A program made the translations under genes and the position numbers. From Melitaea cinxia (taxonomy: Eukaryota; Arthropoda; Insecta; Lepidoptera; Nymphalidae): 64,000 nucleotides of DNA. Positions 40,557-49,608 of the stretch are shown piece by piece (the first letter of the stretch is position 1; every line of letters starts with the position of its first letter). The stretch spans positions 1,438,501 to 1,502,500 of the forward strand of contig NC_059422.1 in the NCBI RefSeq assembly GCF_905220565.1, read 5' to 3'. The notes under the pieces are model-generated. The model saw only the letters and a list, made by a program, of their open reading frames with translations, was not told the DNA's origin and ran no database searches.

Positions 40557-43510
40557 AGAAAGACATACGTGTATGACGCGGCGGTTCCCAGGTATTGTTA
40601 ATTATAAGTATGCAATATTATAAATAAATTGGTTTAATATAATCTCATCTAATTGTAATAATTAAAAAGTAGTCAGCGTTGATGTCGTGAACGTAATTAC
40701 TGCTATAAATTATTTCTCTAAAAACGATTAGATGTGACATCAATAAAAACATATAATTGGTAGAAATTACATGACTTTAATTACGTTACAAATAGACATA
40801 CATTTATACTTATCTATTGTATTGAACCATTATATATAATAATATATAAATAGATTACACGTTTTTTTTAAGTGACTACAGATCCGGTTTGTCTTTACTT
40901 CGATCAAACTCGAAACTTGTGTGTGTGGTTGTGGCAGTAAAGAATATAGCCACCTCCTCTCTTCCTGTGGGTGTCGTAAGAGGCGACTAAGGGATAACAC
41001 AGTTCCTTGGAACTTAAAAAGCCAACCGATGACGGGATAACTATCCAACTGCTGGCTTTGAAATACACAGGCCGAAGACGGGCAGCAGCGTCTTCGGTGC
41101 GACAAAGCAGCCCTGCGGTCACCAACGCTCCTGCCTAGTGTGGTGACTATGGGCACACGTAAGTTCAAGCCGTTAATGGTGTGAACTTGTGGAGGCCTAT
41201 GTCCAGCAGTGGACTGCAATAGACTGAAATGTGTGTATAAATAAAGATGTTAGATGAATCTTGCCTGCTCCAGATAAACAGCCTTAATAAAAGAACACGC
41301 TATCAATTTATTAGTCATTTTAATAAACAATTCGAAGGTAAGTCACCATCTCGTGTTCAATGTCCAAGATATTTAGTACTAGGTAACTTAGAACCTAACC
41401 TAGATCAATTTACTTGATCCATCAAGCGTGAGATTTAACTGATAACAGTGACATTCCTCTGCGCTGTTATTTTACGGAAGAATATACGATCTTATCAAAT
41501 TATATTAATTGGAAATCTATATAAATAAAAATGAATGTTGCTAAGCGCATAGCTCTACTGCTGTGTGGCTACGGCACTAAAGAATTTAGCCACCCCCTCT
41601 CTTCCCGTGGGTGTCGTAAGAGGCGACTAAGGGATAACAAGGTTCCACAACCACCTTGGAGCTTAAGAAGCCGACCGATGGCGGGATAACCATCCAAATG
41701 CTGGCTTTGAAATACACTGGCCGAAGACGGGCAGCAGCGTCTTCGGTGCGACAAAGCCAGTACTGCGGTCACCAACCCGCCTGCCCAGCGTGGTGACTAT
41801 GGGCAAAACACATGAGTTCACGTTATTTTTGGCGTAAACTTGTGGAGGCCTATGTCCAGCAGTGGAATGTATAGGCTGTAAATGATGAAGCGCATAGCTC
41901 GATAATGGCTCGACCATTTCAGTTAATTTATTTTTTTTTGTATGCTCCTAAAAAAATGTTTACTATTAACTTTTGACAGAACGAAGTCTGTCCGGGCAGC
42001 TAGTTAAGAATAAATTGGAGTGATTCAGTGCTAATATTCTAAAGCTTAAAAGCTGTTGACACCGCGTTGGCGCACCGGTCACAGCCATGGATTGTACCTG
42101 TTGCGCTGGCGGTTGCGGGTTCGACCCCCGCTCATGAAAAACATTTGTATTGGCCATACGGGTGTTTGCCGTGGTCTGGGTGTTTGTGCAGTCCTAGTGG
42201 GTCTCCCCACCGTGCCTCGGAGAGCACGCTACGCCGTCTGTCCCGGTTGTTATCATGTACACCTGATAGCGATCGTTACTCATAGGAGGGAATATATCAG
42301 CCAACCCGCATTGGTAGCAGCGTGATAGATTAAGCTCTGATCCTTCTCCTACATGGGGAAAGAGGCCTATGCCCAGCAGTGGGATATTACAGGCTGAAGC
42401 GATTAAAAGTTTGTTTAAACGTGCTAATCTTAGGAACTCCTCATCCGAATTGAAAAATTATTTTTGTGTTGCGTAGCCTATTCACCAAGGAAGGCTATTA
42501 TTTCCCTCAAATTAACACGGGTGCAATTACCATAAACTTCTACCAATGTCTTAAGGGTTTTTATTTAAAGTCCCTGTTAAGCCATCTGTATACACGTACG
42601 TTATCAGTTAATTATGGTTCAAGCGCCGTCATAATTATTTTGACAGTGCGTTTAATTAGTTACAAATGATGAATGTTGAATGCTATAAATTGATTTGACA
42701 AAACTTGATGTTACAATAATTCTTATATCTATTGTGAAGTACGTATAGAGTATTATTATTATCATCATATATATTAATACGCTAAGGTTTAACATGTTTG
42801 GCTTTTTAGAAAAAAAAACCTCACAATTACTCTACATAAATTATGTATAATTTTATAGATAATTGCTTGCTCTACCGGCATCTGCAACTAAAAAATTTAA
42901 ACTATTTAAAAAGGAAAGTTAGGTATGCTTTAAGAAGAAGGAAGACTATTCCTCAAATCAACGTGGATGAAGAGCTTAGAAATGAAACAAAGGAATGTTG
43001 AGACTTTCTTACATTTAATCTGCTTTGACAACCAATTGTGTACTTGCCAAACTATTCGCGGAATATCAGCCAAAGCTTACAAGTTATTAGTCAAACAATA
43101 TGAACAAGAGACAGTTCGGCGAAAATGGATTCTCGCCTCATTAAACATCCTCATTTGTCTGAATAGAGGATAATTTTTTGAAGTGAAATTTCTTGAGGGT
43201 AATTTTTTTACGGATGAAACGGCAACGTTTTGATGAAACGGCAATGTTTTTTTCAGACCTAACAATTAGTTTCACTTCCGAGATGTTTACTTTGTACGCA
43301 CGCATTTTTTTATTTCAGGAATGAATTGGAAGCCTTTTTTTTCGACATAAGGGTTATTCGGCCTTAACGAGTTTCAAAAAAATCCTAGTATTTTTGGGAC
43401 CAATAGATAATGTATGTACTCACAGCTCTTGATGTATCTATCAGGTATAGCAGGACAGCCAGGAGTCCCACCGAGCTCAGCTTGACACCACACATCCTTA
43501 ATCCCGACAT
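34757..43510 (-). CDS. One-domain chitin-binding (CPAP1-like) secreted protein, 4 coding exons, 136 aa
   Basis: Spliced minus-strand gene: exons 43510-43424, 39727-39605, 35281-35171 and 34846-34757. All introns are phase 0 with GT...AG ends. Residues 1-29 are a signal peptide (core VGLLAVLLYLI, likely cut after SRA). Residues 54-110 form a peritrophin-A/CBM14 domain with six cysteines at 54, 69, 75, 89, 102 and 110 (C-x14-C-x5-C-x13-C-x12-C-x7-C), including the GLSFTCADKIPGYYAD and GTVFNQQSRVCDW motifs. Such small proteins bind chitin in cuticle or the peritrophic matrix outside the cell; this spacing fits the CPAP1 group of cuticle proteins. The C-terminus (about 26 residues) is charged and carries no second domain. 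The 5'UTR is spliced too: ttgttgcag ends at 43536, just upstream. Introns hold a family C copy and a whole DNA transposon. The function is by family, not shown here. Confidence 0.87.
34905..35120 (+). repeat. Family C repeat in intron 3 of the CPAP1-like gene
   Basis: Sense C copy from taggtagggcacagtaggaa to tgagccgtacacttgtttgc plus an A-rich tail. It is antisense to the host gene and fills most of the 324-bp intron. Confidence 0.8.
35171..35281 (-). CDS. CPAP1-like gene, third coding exon
   Basis: 37 codons between acceptor tgttccag and donor GTATTT. Encodes cysteines three to five (WHWC ... FLCAPGTVFNQQ ... VCDWFF). Confidence 0.88.
35691..35885 (-). mobile_element. Helitron-like fragment
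   Basis: CTAG at 35691-35694 and the typical ctttttaaccgcgaatacgc-like zone and cgtacaaacaaacttacg. The 5' terminus is decayed. Confidence 0.45.
35931..35962 (+). repeat. Left terminal inverted repeat
   Basis: 32 bp, identical to the reverse complement of 39046-39077. Its inner half is the first copy of the 17-bp subterminal motif. Confidence 0.95.
35945..36137 (+). repeat. Left subterminal repeat array
   Basis: Four direct copies of caaaggcagctaaatcc: 35945-35961 (in the TIR), 36041-36057, 36092-36108 and a weaker one at 36123-36137. Probable transposase-binding sites. Confidence 0.85.
36170..36192 (+). promoter_or_regulatory. Possible YY1-like promoter element
   Basis: The motif caaaatggccgtc, about 110 bp before the transposase ATG, resembles the YY1/pleiohomeotic AAnATGGC site common near transposon promoters; a ccaata box lies at 36149. 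It also contains a short out-of-frame ATG. Confidence 0.3.
36295..36389 (+). CDS. Transposase candidate, exon 1
   Basis: Supplies the true start Met and the basic segment. The long downstream frame alone begins inside the intron at a non-ATG codon, so this exon is needed. The donor is AG|GTTAGT. Confidence 0.8.
36295..38553 (+). CDS. DUF7869-like protein, candidate DDE/D transposase, 600 aa, 2 exons
   Basis: Exon 1 is 36295-36389 (31 codons plus 2 nt) and exon 2 is 36846-38553. The intron 36390-36845 (GTTAGT...TTTTTACAG) joins GAG-AG to G as Glu31-Arg32. The ATG has A at -3 and G at +4, with an in-frame TAG at 36259. The basic N-terminus (KSRKRPKLPEKWKANLAKK) looks DNA-binding or nuclear. 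Cysteines cluster at about 84-102, and DVCSKC at 240-245 may bind zinc. The core has FSFDCQKN (Asp295), IRLIADGCGGQNKN (Asp378) and GHSYMPADRVFGNIEKEI (His415, Asp421, Glu428), which I read as an RNase-H-like D-D-E/D triad. The tail is acidic (DEDEEPTEE). The family resemblance (DUF7869, from memory) is to arthropod proteins without known function. Location between perfect TIRs supports a transposase role; activity is inferred. Confidence 0.85.
38597..38602 (+). promoter_or_regulatory. Polyadenylation signal of the transposase gene
   Basis: AATAAA 44 nt after the stop codon, followed by a T/G-rich stretch (gtgtttgtttattg). Confidence 0.65.
38803..38879 (+). repeat. Right subterminal repeat array
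   Basis: Three diverged copies (caaacccagccatatcc 38803-38819, caaacttagctatatcc 38834-38850, caaatacagctaactcc 38863-38879). They point the same way as the left array, while the copy in the right TIR is inverted. Confidence 0.8.
39046..39077 (-). repeat. Right terminal inverted repeat
   Basis: 32 bp, perfect inverted match to 35931-35962. Confidence 0.95.
39083..39310 (-). repeat. Family G non-LTR 3' tail
   Basis: Directly right of the transposon: ttcggaatgtatattctgca, aatcggcaagaaactccgca, cttgcatgaaatacagcatc. The transposon may have landed in it. Confidence 0.7.
39605..39727 (-). CDS. CPAP1-like gene, second coding exon
   Basis: 41 codons between acceptor ttttcag and donor GTAATA. Encodes the first two domain cysteines (FTCADKIPGYYADTETNC). 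Confidence 0.88.
39778..40282 (+). mobile_element. Family D element, long, variant 2
   Basis: Starts ttaacggacgtcgaaaaaag and ends gaagtcggtttttttcgtta. The middle contains a segment around tccgatagatggcgctacta (40107-40126). Intronic in the CPAP1-like gene. Confidence 0.7.
40303..40553 (+). mobile_element. Family A retroposon with 11-bp target duplication
   Basis: 5'-truncated copy ending in a long (ATG)n tail. It is flanked by attagaaagac at 40292-40302 and 40554-40564. Confidence 0.85.
40925..41232 (+). mobile_element. Family A retroposon
   Basis: Starts gtggttgtggcagtaaagaa and ends cagcagtggactgcaataga. The (ATG)n tail is decayed to atgtgtgtataa. Confidence 0.75.
41516..42003 (+). mobile_element. 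Non-autonomous Helitron split by family A
   Basis: Left part 41516-41555 (TCTATATAAATAAAAATGAA), right part 41888-42003 ending gtccgggcagCTAG before a host T. Same subfamily as the 53.3 kb copy. Confidence 0.8.
41556..41887 (+). mobile_element. Full-length family A retroposon with 13-bp target duplication
   Basis: Flanked by aagcgcatagctc at 41543-41555 and 41888-41900. About 330 bp, from tgtgtggctacggcac to taggctgtaaatg. Gives the best estimate of family A boundaries. Confidence 0.9.
42053..42402 (+). mobile_element. Full-length SINE-B
   Basis: Complete order: head with A box (cgttggcgcaccggtcacag) and B box (gcgggttcgaccc), catttgtattggccatacgg, ctcggagagcacgctacgcc, cctgatagcgatcgttactc, cccagcagtgggatattaca. 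Flanked by ttaaaag at 42046-42052 and 42403-42409. Confidence 0.85.
42410..42530 (+). repeat. Helitron-like internal fragment
   Basis: gtttgtttaaacgtgctaat, then ttaggaactcctcatccgaa and cctattcaccaaggaaggct, as in the interior of short Helitrons. Confidence 0.45.
42531..43167. other. Intronic/5' AT-rich stretch
   Basis: A 68-codon frame at 42967-43173 has no recognisable domain. No other gene. Confidence 0.35.
43168..43310. mobile_element. Family I-like repeat
   Basis: ttttttgaagtgaaatttct at the left, tagtttcacttcc and gtacgcacgc at the right. It contains two direct copies of gatgaaacggcaa at about 43215 and 43233. Confidence 0.4.
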
Positions 43511-43535
43511 GGCTATTACACCTTGAATGTCAAAT
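43424..43535 (-). CDS. CPAP1-like gene, exon with start codon
   Basis: Acceptor cttgttgcag at 43536-43545, 25 nt of 5'UTR, ATG at 43510-43508, then 29 codons ending AGA GCT before the donor GTGAGT. The upstream non-coding exon was not located. Confidence 0.85.
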
Positions 43536-43545
43536 CTGCAACAAG

Positions 43546-43959
43546 AAAATATTAAAATTAAACATATATTATTTATTACCTTATCATTATATTTTTACCG
43601 CGCTTTTATTAGCTTGGGTTGTATGGTTGGTTGGGGTAAGTATAAATTTTATTATAATTTTATTTTGAAGTAATTAATTATGATTGATTGTTCGATCTTC
43701 TACTACTGCAATATAAACTCTTTGTTTTTTTTTTATTTCTACTTTTTAGTTCGATTAGCTATAAAAGCGTGTTTTTTTGACTATTATTTATTTTAGTTTT
43801 CGTTAATATTTTCCATCAATTTTCTTTTATATAAACGTTTAAAATAAAAATCGGAGATTGTGTTATTAAGGTTGCCTCCAAAACCTCTTTGGTTTGTCAT
43901 TTAACAAATTAATATAATAATTGTCTTAATTAATCAATTATATAATAGTTAAAAGTGAA
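43546..43959. other. Intron upstream of the CPAP1-like start exon
   Basis: AT-rich; no repeat or exon recognised. Confidence 0.4.
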
Positions 43960-44105
43960 GTTTCGGAATGTACATTCTAAAAAGATGAATTGGCGAGAAA
44001 CACCGCTGGTACTCTTTAAAAAAAGACTGTGGGTTTTATTATAAAATTGATATTATCATGCATGAAATACAGCGTCACTAAATCCACACATCTTTATTAT
44101 ACTTT
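43960..44105 (-). repeat. Family G tail
   Basis: ttcggaatgtacattct, gatgaattggcgagaaacac and catgcatgaaatacagcgtc. Confidence 0.65.
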
Positions 44106-44154
44106 ATCATGAGAATAACGAATACATAAAAAAGAATTATCCAAGTTGGTGCCA

Positions 44155-44352
44155 ACATAACACTTCGGCCTATCGCAGTCCACTGACTTGACATAGGCCT
44201 CAACCAGTTCGCGCCAAAAATGGCGTGAACTCATTTGTTGCACAGTCACCACGCTGGGCAGGCGGGTTGGTGACCGCAGGCCTGGCTTTGTCGCACCGAA
44301 GACGCTGCTGTCCATCTTCGGCCTGTGTATTTCAAAGCCAGCAGTTGGACTG
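44155..44352 (-). mobile_element. Family A fragment
   Basis: Antisense 3' half with caccacgctgggcaggcggg and cgcaccgaagacgctgctgt. Confidence 0.75.
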
Positions 44353-45104
44353 ATGAAGAGATGTGCAAAACAAAAAAGTTTTTCGGAATTTATTGCTTGC
44401 ACGTGTTGACTAGTTGAAATAATACATAAAAAATCTATTTTCATTTAAATCGAAATAATTATGTTGAAATGTGGCGGTTTGGAACAACGGCTTACATGGA
44501 TCATTAATATTATGGGATAACTGTCCATGAACCACACATGTGATAAAAGTTAGAAAGGAGTCCAGAAAATGTATTTTATTTTACTGTTCCTTTTTGGTGC
44601 GTCCGAGAAAAAATAGGAACTATGCACAGATGCATGACGTCATCCCTAACATAAACCCTTGATAGATTAAAAACTCCATAATTTATTTTGTGTTTTCATT
44701 TGGTTTCAACAAAACCAGATCCTATTGTATTTGCAATAAAGCATAAAATAAATTGATAGAATAAGTAGTGACTGACCTTCGAAATTTTTACACAGTTTTT
44801 CTTTTTTTTTATTATTTGTCAAAATCCTTCGAAACTCACGTCTACACAACTCTGTACGAAACAAGAATACAATGCTCATATCGTAATTACTAACTACGAT
44901 TTGTTATTACTTAAACAAAATTGTGGTAAAATTATAAAACAATGAAATTAATTCATTCATTGTTCGTTGAAAATATAACAAAAACTCAACATGAGCTGTG
45001 TTTGAGATTTGATTGTTGAGGAAATGAGATGCTGTGTATGTTCGCATAGCTAACATACGACAAATCATACCCGGCTTCACTTAAAATAACTTTTTTTTTT
45101 TAAT
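44353..45104. other. AT-rich non-coding stretch
   Basis: No gene recognised. Confidence 0.4.
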
Positions 45105-45355
45105 ATAAGTACAACTAGATCGGTAAACAAGCGTACGGCTTACCTGATGGCAAGCGATTATCGCAGCTTGTAGACACGTCTGGAACACCAGAAGCATCGC
45201 AAACGCGTTGCCAACCCTATCCCTAATTCCCCCCAGGAGCTCTGGTCACCTTACTCACCACGGGAACACAAAAATGCTTGAAAACAGTATTATATGTTTG
45301 ATTATGTGTATGTGTTTTGAGCTGAGAAATTTCCTGCTGTGACCTATCTTATTTG
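45105..45355 (-). repeat. Family C repeat
   Basis: Antisense copy from caaacaagcgtacggcttac to ttcctgctgtgacctatct, with an internal gap. Confidence 0.75.
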
Positions 45356-45861
45356 AGTTTAATTGAAAAACTCATCATTGACGTCGGTTAAAATCGCAAA
45401 TCATCATAAATTTATCACTAAATCGCTATTGTTTAAATAGCCTTGAACCAAATACACTTTAGCTATTAAATAATTTTAATATTATGCAGAATATTGCTAT
45501 TGCAGGGCGTTATTGTGCAAAAATTGTCCACAAACGTTCACAATCGGTTTAACAATTACCATTAAATTTATTAAAATTAAATTTTATAACTCAGTACAAG
45601 ATTATACAAATAAAATTATTAAATGGTTTACTGAAAATTTTAAAACGAGTGCTTAAACTGTTTTGTTTTCTTTCCGTAGAACTTATATTCTGAAACTCAT
45701 ATTACGAGTAAGTAAACAATTAATTAAATAGTGTATTACTTTCTCGCGAATAATCATTAAAATCTGCTTTGACCTAAACTGTACAAAATCATGTAAAGTC
45801 GTTTTGTTACGAACTTGTGTCTATACGTAGCCAGAAGTACAGACTTACTTGTACGACTACG
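45356..45861. other. AT-rich non-coding stretch
   Basis: No gene recognised. Confidence 0.4.
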
Positions 45862-46215
45862 ATTCAGTCTGTAATATCCCACAGCTGGGCATAGCCCTCG
45901 TAGGGGAAGGATTTAAGCTTGATCCACCGCGCTAGTTCACTACCGGTTGGCACATATTTCATACTATGAGTAACGATCGCTATCAGGTGTTTATGATAAC
46001 AACCGAAACTTAACGTGCTCTTCGAAGTTGGTGGGAAGACCCACATGGACAGACATCCAAGCCATAAAGAAATATTTCACGTGTTCTACAAGGCACGGTG
46101 GGGAGACCCACATGGACAGACTTCCAAACCGTAAAGAAATATTTGAACAATTTGATCTTTTCCTACATGCAGAAAGAGACCTATCCCAGCAGTGGGATGT
46201 TACAGGCTGAGTTGT
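45862..46215. mobile_element. SINE-B inverted pair with internal duplication
   Basis: Minus B 3' half at about 45862-46040. Then a direct duplication of about 67 bp (gacccacatggacagac at 46037 and 46104, each with aaagaaatatt). Then a plus-strand B tail at 46158-46212 (cccagcagtgggatgttaca). Confidence 0.65.
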
Positions 46216-46243
46216 GATTGAATTATAGTTATCATAGGAGGTT

Positions 46244-46480
46244 CATCATTACAGCCTATACAGTCCACTGCTGGTCATAGGCCTCCACAAGTTAACGCCT
46301 AAAATAACGTGAACTGATATGTCCTGCCCATAGTCACCACGCTGGGCAGGCGGGTTGGTGACCGCAGTATTGGCTTTGTCACACCGAAGACGCTGCTGCC
46401 CGTCTTCGGCCTGTGTATTTCAAACCCAGCAGTTGGATGGTTATCCCGCCACCGGTCGGCTTTTTAAGTTCCAAGGTCAT
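46244..46480 (-). mobile_element. Family A retroposon, 5'-truncated, 12-bp target duplication
   Basis: Flanked by tcataggaggtt at 46232-46243 and 46481-46492. Begins with the reversed tail and ends at cggctttttaagttccaagg. Confidence 0.88.
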
Positions 46481-46699
46481 TCATAGGAGGTTATTTTTTT
46501 CATTTAGAATATACTATTCACCATATTAAATGGTAAATAAACGAATCAGATAACGCCTTCTATTAGAACCCAATAGATTAGAAAATGTCGTAACGTAGGT
46601 TCCGATAGATGGCGTTAACAAAAACGTAACGAAGTCATTCGTTCAGTAGATATTACTCCTCATATTTTTTTCATACCGGTGGCCTTATATGAAAATCGA

Positions 46700-46895
46700 T
46701 TCATAAGGATTATTACTCCAAAAAAAAAAAACAACTTCTCAGACTTTCGATTAAAATTGGATCACATGACAAACACCAGCTTTTAAAAAAGGAATCATCA
46801 ATATCAGTCCACCAAGTAAAAAGTTACGATTAGCGCACATAAAAAATACAATCGATTTGAGATTCCTTTTATTTTAAGCCGGTTTAAAATATCGA
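46700..46895 (-). repeat. Family D fragment
   Basis: ttggatcacatgacaaacac, gtccaccaagtaaaaagtta and gattccttttattttaagcc. Confidence 0.6.
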
Positions 46896-47110
46896 AAATT
46901 ACAAAAACGCACGCAACACAGTTACGCATCACAGACAAACATAACAATATTACTAAACACGATACGATAGTAATCGCGTGAAAAATATAAGCGGTCGTTA
47001 AGAAAAAAAAAATATTTTTCGCCTGATTACCATAGAACCAGGTCACTTGTTACACTGAGATCGCATCAAAATCCCACGCTGTGTACGAAACATTATGAAA
47101 CTCCGGTCAC

Positions 47111-47581
47111 TTTTTAACCGACTCCCAAAAAATGAGGAGGTTCTCAATTCGACTGTATTTTTTTTATGTTTGTTACTTCAGAACTTTTGACTGGGTGGAC
47201 CTATTTCAACAGATTTTTTTTTATCGACAGGTGGCATGTGTCATTTGGTCCCATTTAAATTTATTTGAGAACCTACAACCACTTTCCGAGTTATATCTAA
47301 TAATGCGTTTTTACTTGACTATTTTTTCGTCGACCTACGTTGTATTATACCGCTAAATTTTTTACTGGGTGTACTGATTTTGATTATTTTTAATTTAATC
47401 GAAAGCTGATGTTTATCGTGTGGTCACATTTAAATTTCATCAAGATCTGATAACAACTTTTTGAGTAATCTTTGATAAAGCATATTTACTTGACTATTTT
47501 TTCGTCTACCTACGTTGTATTACTTGTCGATATAATTGAAGTCGGTTTTTTTTCGTTTGCCTGCAAAAACAATTATATTTT
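47111..47581 (+). mobile_element. Family D element, full length, variant 2
   Basis: Starts tttttaaccgactcccaaaa and ends gaagtcggttttttttcgtt, then caattat. It contains two related core blocks (tactgggtgtactgattttg and gactgggtggacctatttc), so the core is itself duplicated. Confidence 0.75.
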
Positions 47582-47908
47582 TTATGTAAGTGTAGTTTAC
47601 TTTTCATTGGTATTTCAAAATAAATAAAGATCCTCTCACCGCGATCTTGTAACATTGACCCAGATTCTATAACTTTTTTACACATAAGTACAATTAAAAT
47701 TTTATCGATTCATAAACATTATTATATTTTGTATGTCATTAAAGACAATTAAAAAGTTGTTGTTTTGTAATTTAATTTTAAATGCAATATATATTTAAGT
47801 TAAGATTTTTTTTCCTTTTAAATCGAATCGTTTCAATTACAACAACTGTCTTTTGATAAGCCTTTGTTTAAGCTGTTATGAATGTCATGAAAAGAATTTA
47901 AGATGATT
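47582..47908. other. AT-rich non-coding stretch
   Basis: No gene recognised. Confidence 0.4.
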
Positions 47909-48115
47909 TGTTTGCTCGCAAACGAAAAAAAACCAACTTTAATTACATAGACAAGTACACTAGTCGTCACTACGATTTTAGAGGGTTTCCCTCGATTTCC
48001 CCAGGACTCCATCATCAGATCCTGGTTTTCTTATCATGGGATATCTTTCCAACACCCGTACACATATATATATATGTACGGTCGAACTGAGTAACCTTTT
48101 CCTTTTTCGCTCGTC
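47909..48115 (-). mobile_element. Family D element, variant 1
   Basis: gctcgcaaacgaaaaaaaac, gatttccccaggactccatc and gtcgaactgagtaacctttt. Confidence 0.7.
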
Positions 48116-48336
48116 GAACAGTTTGCAAGATAGGCTTATGCTGGTCTTGGATTTAGATAAGGGATTAGACACAATAAAGCTATGGTTAGCGTAAGAATCT
48201 TTATACAAATTGTGGACACTACGCGACAACGTGATGGGCCAAATTGAATATCAACACGATCACGTGACGTCGCGTGATTGGCAATGAACTTGTCAATAAA
48301 GATTGGAGGGAAAAATAAATGTATCGTCAACTGCGC

Positions 48337-48566
48337 CAAAAGGCTAGTCAAATGTTGTCACGTCAAAAATATACCAAATATTTTTGACGTGACAACGTCT
48401 AATAAATCGATGAACGCCGGCTGTATACACGAAAAAGGATGGCTAATTGTACCCTTAATATCTATCTCTCTTCCACTCGATTGGCCTGTGCGTCCGAGGA
48501 GATGTTTTGTTATGACGTTGTCACGTTAAACTATCGTCCGTAAACCAACTATACAGACAACCAATT
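48337..48566 (-). mobile_element. Family F MITE, copy 2
   Basis: Inverted relative of 9206-9413: taataaatcgatgaacgccg, ctatctctcttccactcgat, gtccgaggagatgttttgtt, tgtcacgttaaactatcgtc. An extra 18-bp palindrome lies at its left end. Confidence 0.7.
48354..48396. repeat. Perfect 18-bp inverted repeat
   Basis: gttgtcacgtcaaaaata (48354-48371) and its exact reverse complement (48379-48396), separated by 7 bp. Confidence 0.9.
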
Positions 48567-48809
48567 TTTGTTATTGTTTTTGGTCGATACGTTGATTGTT
48601 ATAAATTTTAACAGCATGTTAAGGAAGGAACGATTCCTCGAAGACTTTTATTTACAAAAATCTGCAGACAAAGTTTTTTATTCATTACAATTGTTTATAA
48701 AGAAAAAGACGGTCCATTTATGTTTTTTTTTTTTAATGAAAACACCATTTGATAACTACCGATGGTCAAGCAAAATAAGTTTTAGTAAAATCTTTATTGA
48801 GTTTACAAA

Positions 48810-48865
48810 ATTGCGGCCAAGTGCGAGTCGGACTCACGCATCGAGGTTCCGTACGACGTAGGTAG
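48810..48865 (+). repeat. Family K start fragment
   Basis: gcggccaagtgcgagtcgga followed by ctcacgcat and gttccgtacg, as at 51.56 kb. Confidence 0.6.
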
Positions 48866-48932
48866 CTTAAAAAAAGTCAAGTTAATTCGCATATCTCTAT
48901 ATGTCATAAAGTACTTGTGAAACTTTTCGATT

Positions 48933-49310
48933 ATAATTGTGTTTGCAAGCAAACGGGAAAAAAACGACTTCAATTATATTGACAAGTAATACAACGTAGG
49001 TAGACGAAAAAATAGTCAAGTAAATACGCATTATCAAAGATTACTCCAAAAGTTGTAATCAGATCTCGATGAAATTTAAATGTGACCACACGATAAACAT
49101 CGGCTTTCGATTAAATAAAAAATCATCAAAATCAGTACACCCAGTAAAAAGTTATGTTGATTTTCAAGGGTTTCCCTCTTTCCCTCGATTTCTCTGGGAT
49201 CCCATCATCAGATCCTGGTTTTCTTATCATAGTACCACACCAGGGATTCCAACAAAAAAGAATTATTAAAATCGGTTCATAAACGACGAAGTTATCCCCG
49301 AACATACATT

Positions 49311-49359
<49 letters not shown>

Positions 49360-49415
49360 TCGAATTGAGTAACCTCCTCCTTTTTTGTCGTCGTCGTCTT
49401 GTCAGTCGTTTAAAA
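48933..49415 (-). mobile_element. Family D element, full length, both cores
   Basis: gtttgcaagcaaacgggaaa at the left, then the variant 2 core (cgatgaaatttaaatgtgac), the variant 1 core (gggatcccatcatcagatcc), an (AT)n run at 49326-49357 and gtcgaattgagtaacctcct. Confidence 0.75.
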
Positions 49416-49530
49416 ATCAAGAATCATCCAAATCGGTCAGGTCTACCCAATACAAAGTTATGAGGTAACACAAATAAAAATACAGACAAATTGAGAAACT
49501 CCTCCTTTTTGAGGTCAAAGTTAAATATGC
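49412..49530 (-). repeat. Family D outer fragment
   Basis: aatcatccaaatcggtcagg and acaaattgagaaactcctcc. It abuts the previous D copy. Confidence 0.6.
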
Positions 49531-49608
49531 TTAATGTGTATATTACTAATTATCACATTATTCTTTACTTTTTTACATCTGGCTAACATTATTTCCTACA
49601 TATCTTAA

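Noticed and set aside
42053..42150. tRNA gene at the SINE-B head (and at 1600, 18880, 19500, 27105)
   Set aside because: A and B boxes are present, but there is no full cloverleaf and the sequence is part of a repeated SINE body.
42967..43173. 68-residue frame upstream of the family I repeat
   Set aside because: No recognisable family; lies next to repeats and inside an intron of the chitin-binding gene.
47833..48529. Short frames in the 47.8-48.5 kb region
   Set aside because: They track family D and F repeat sequence.
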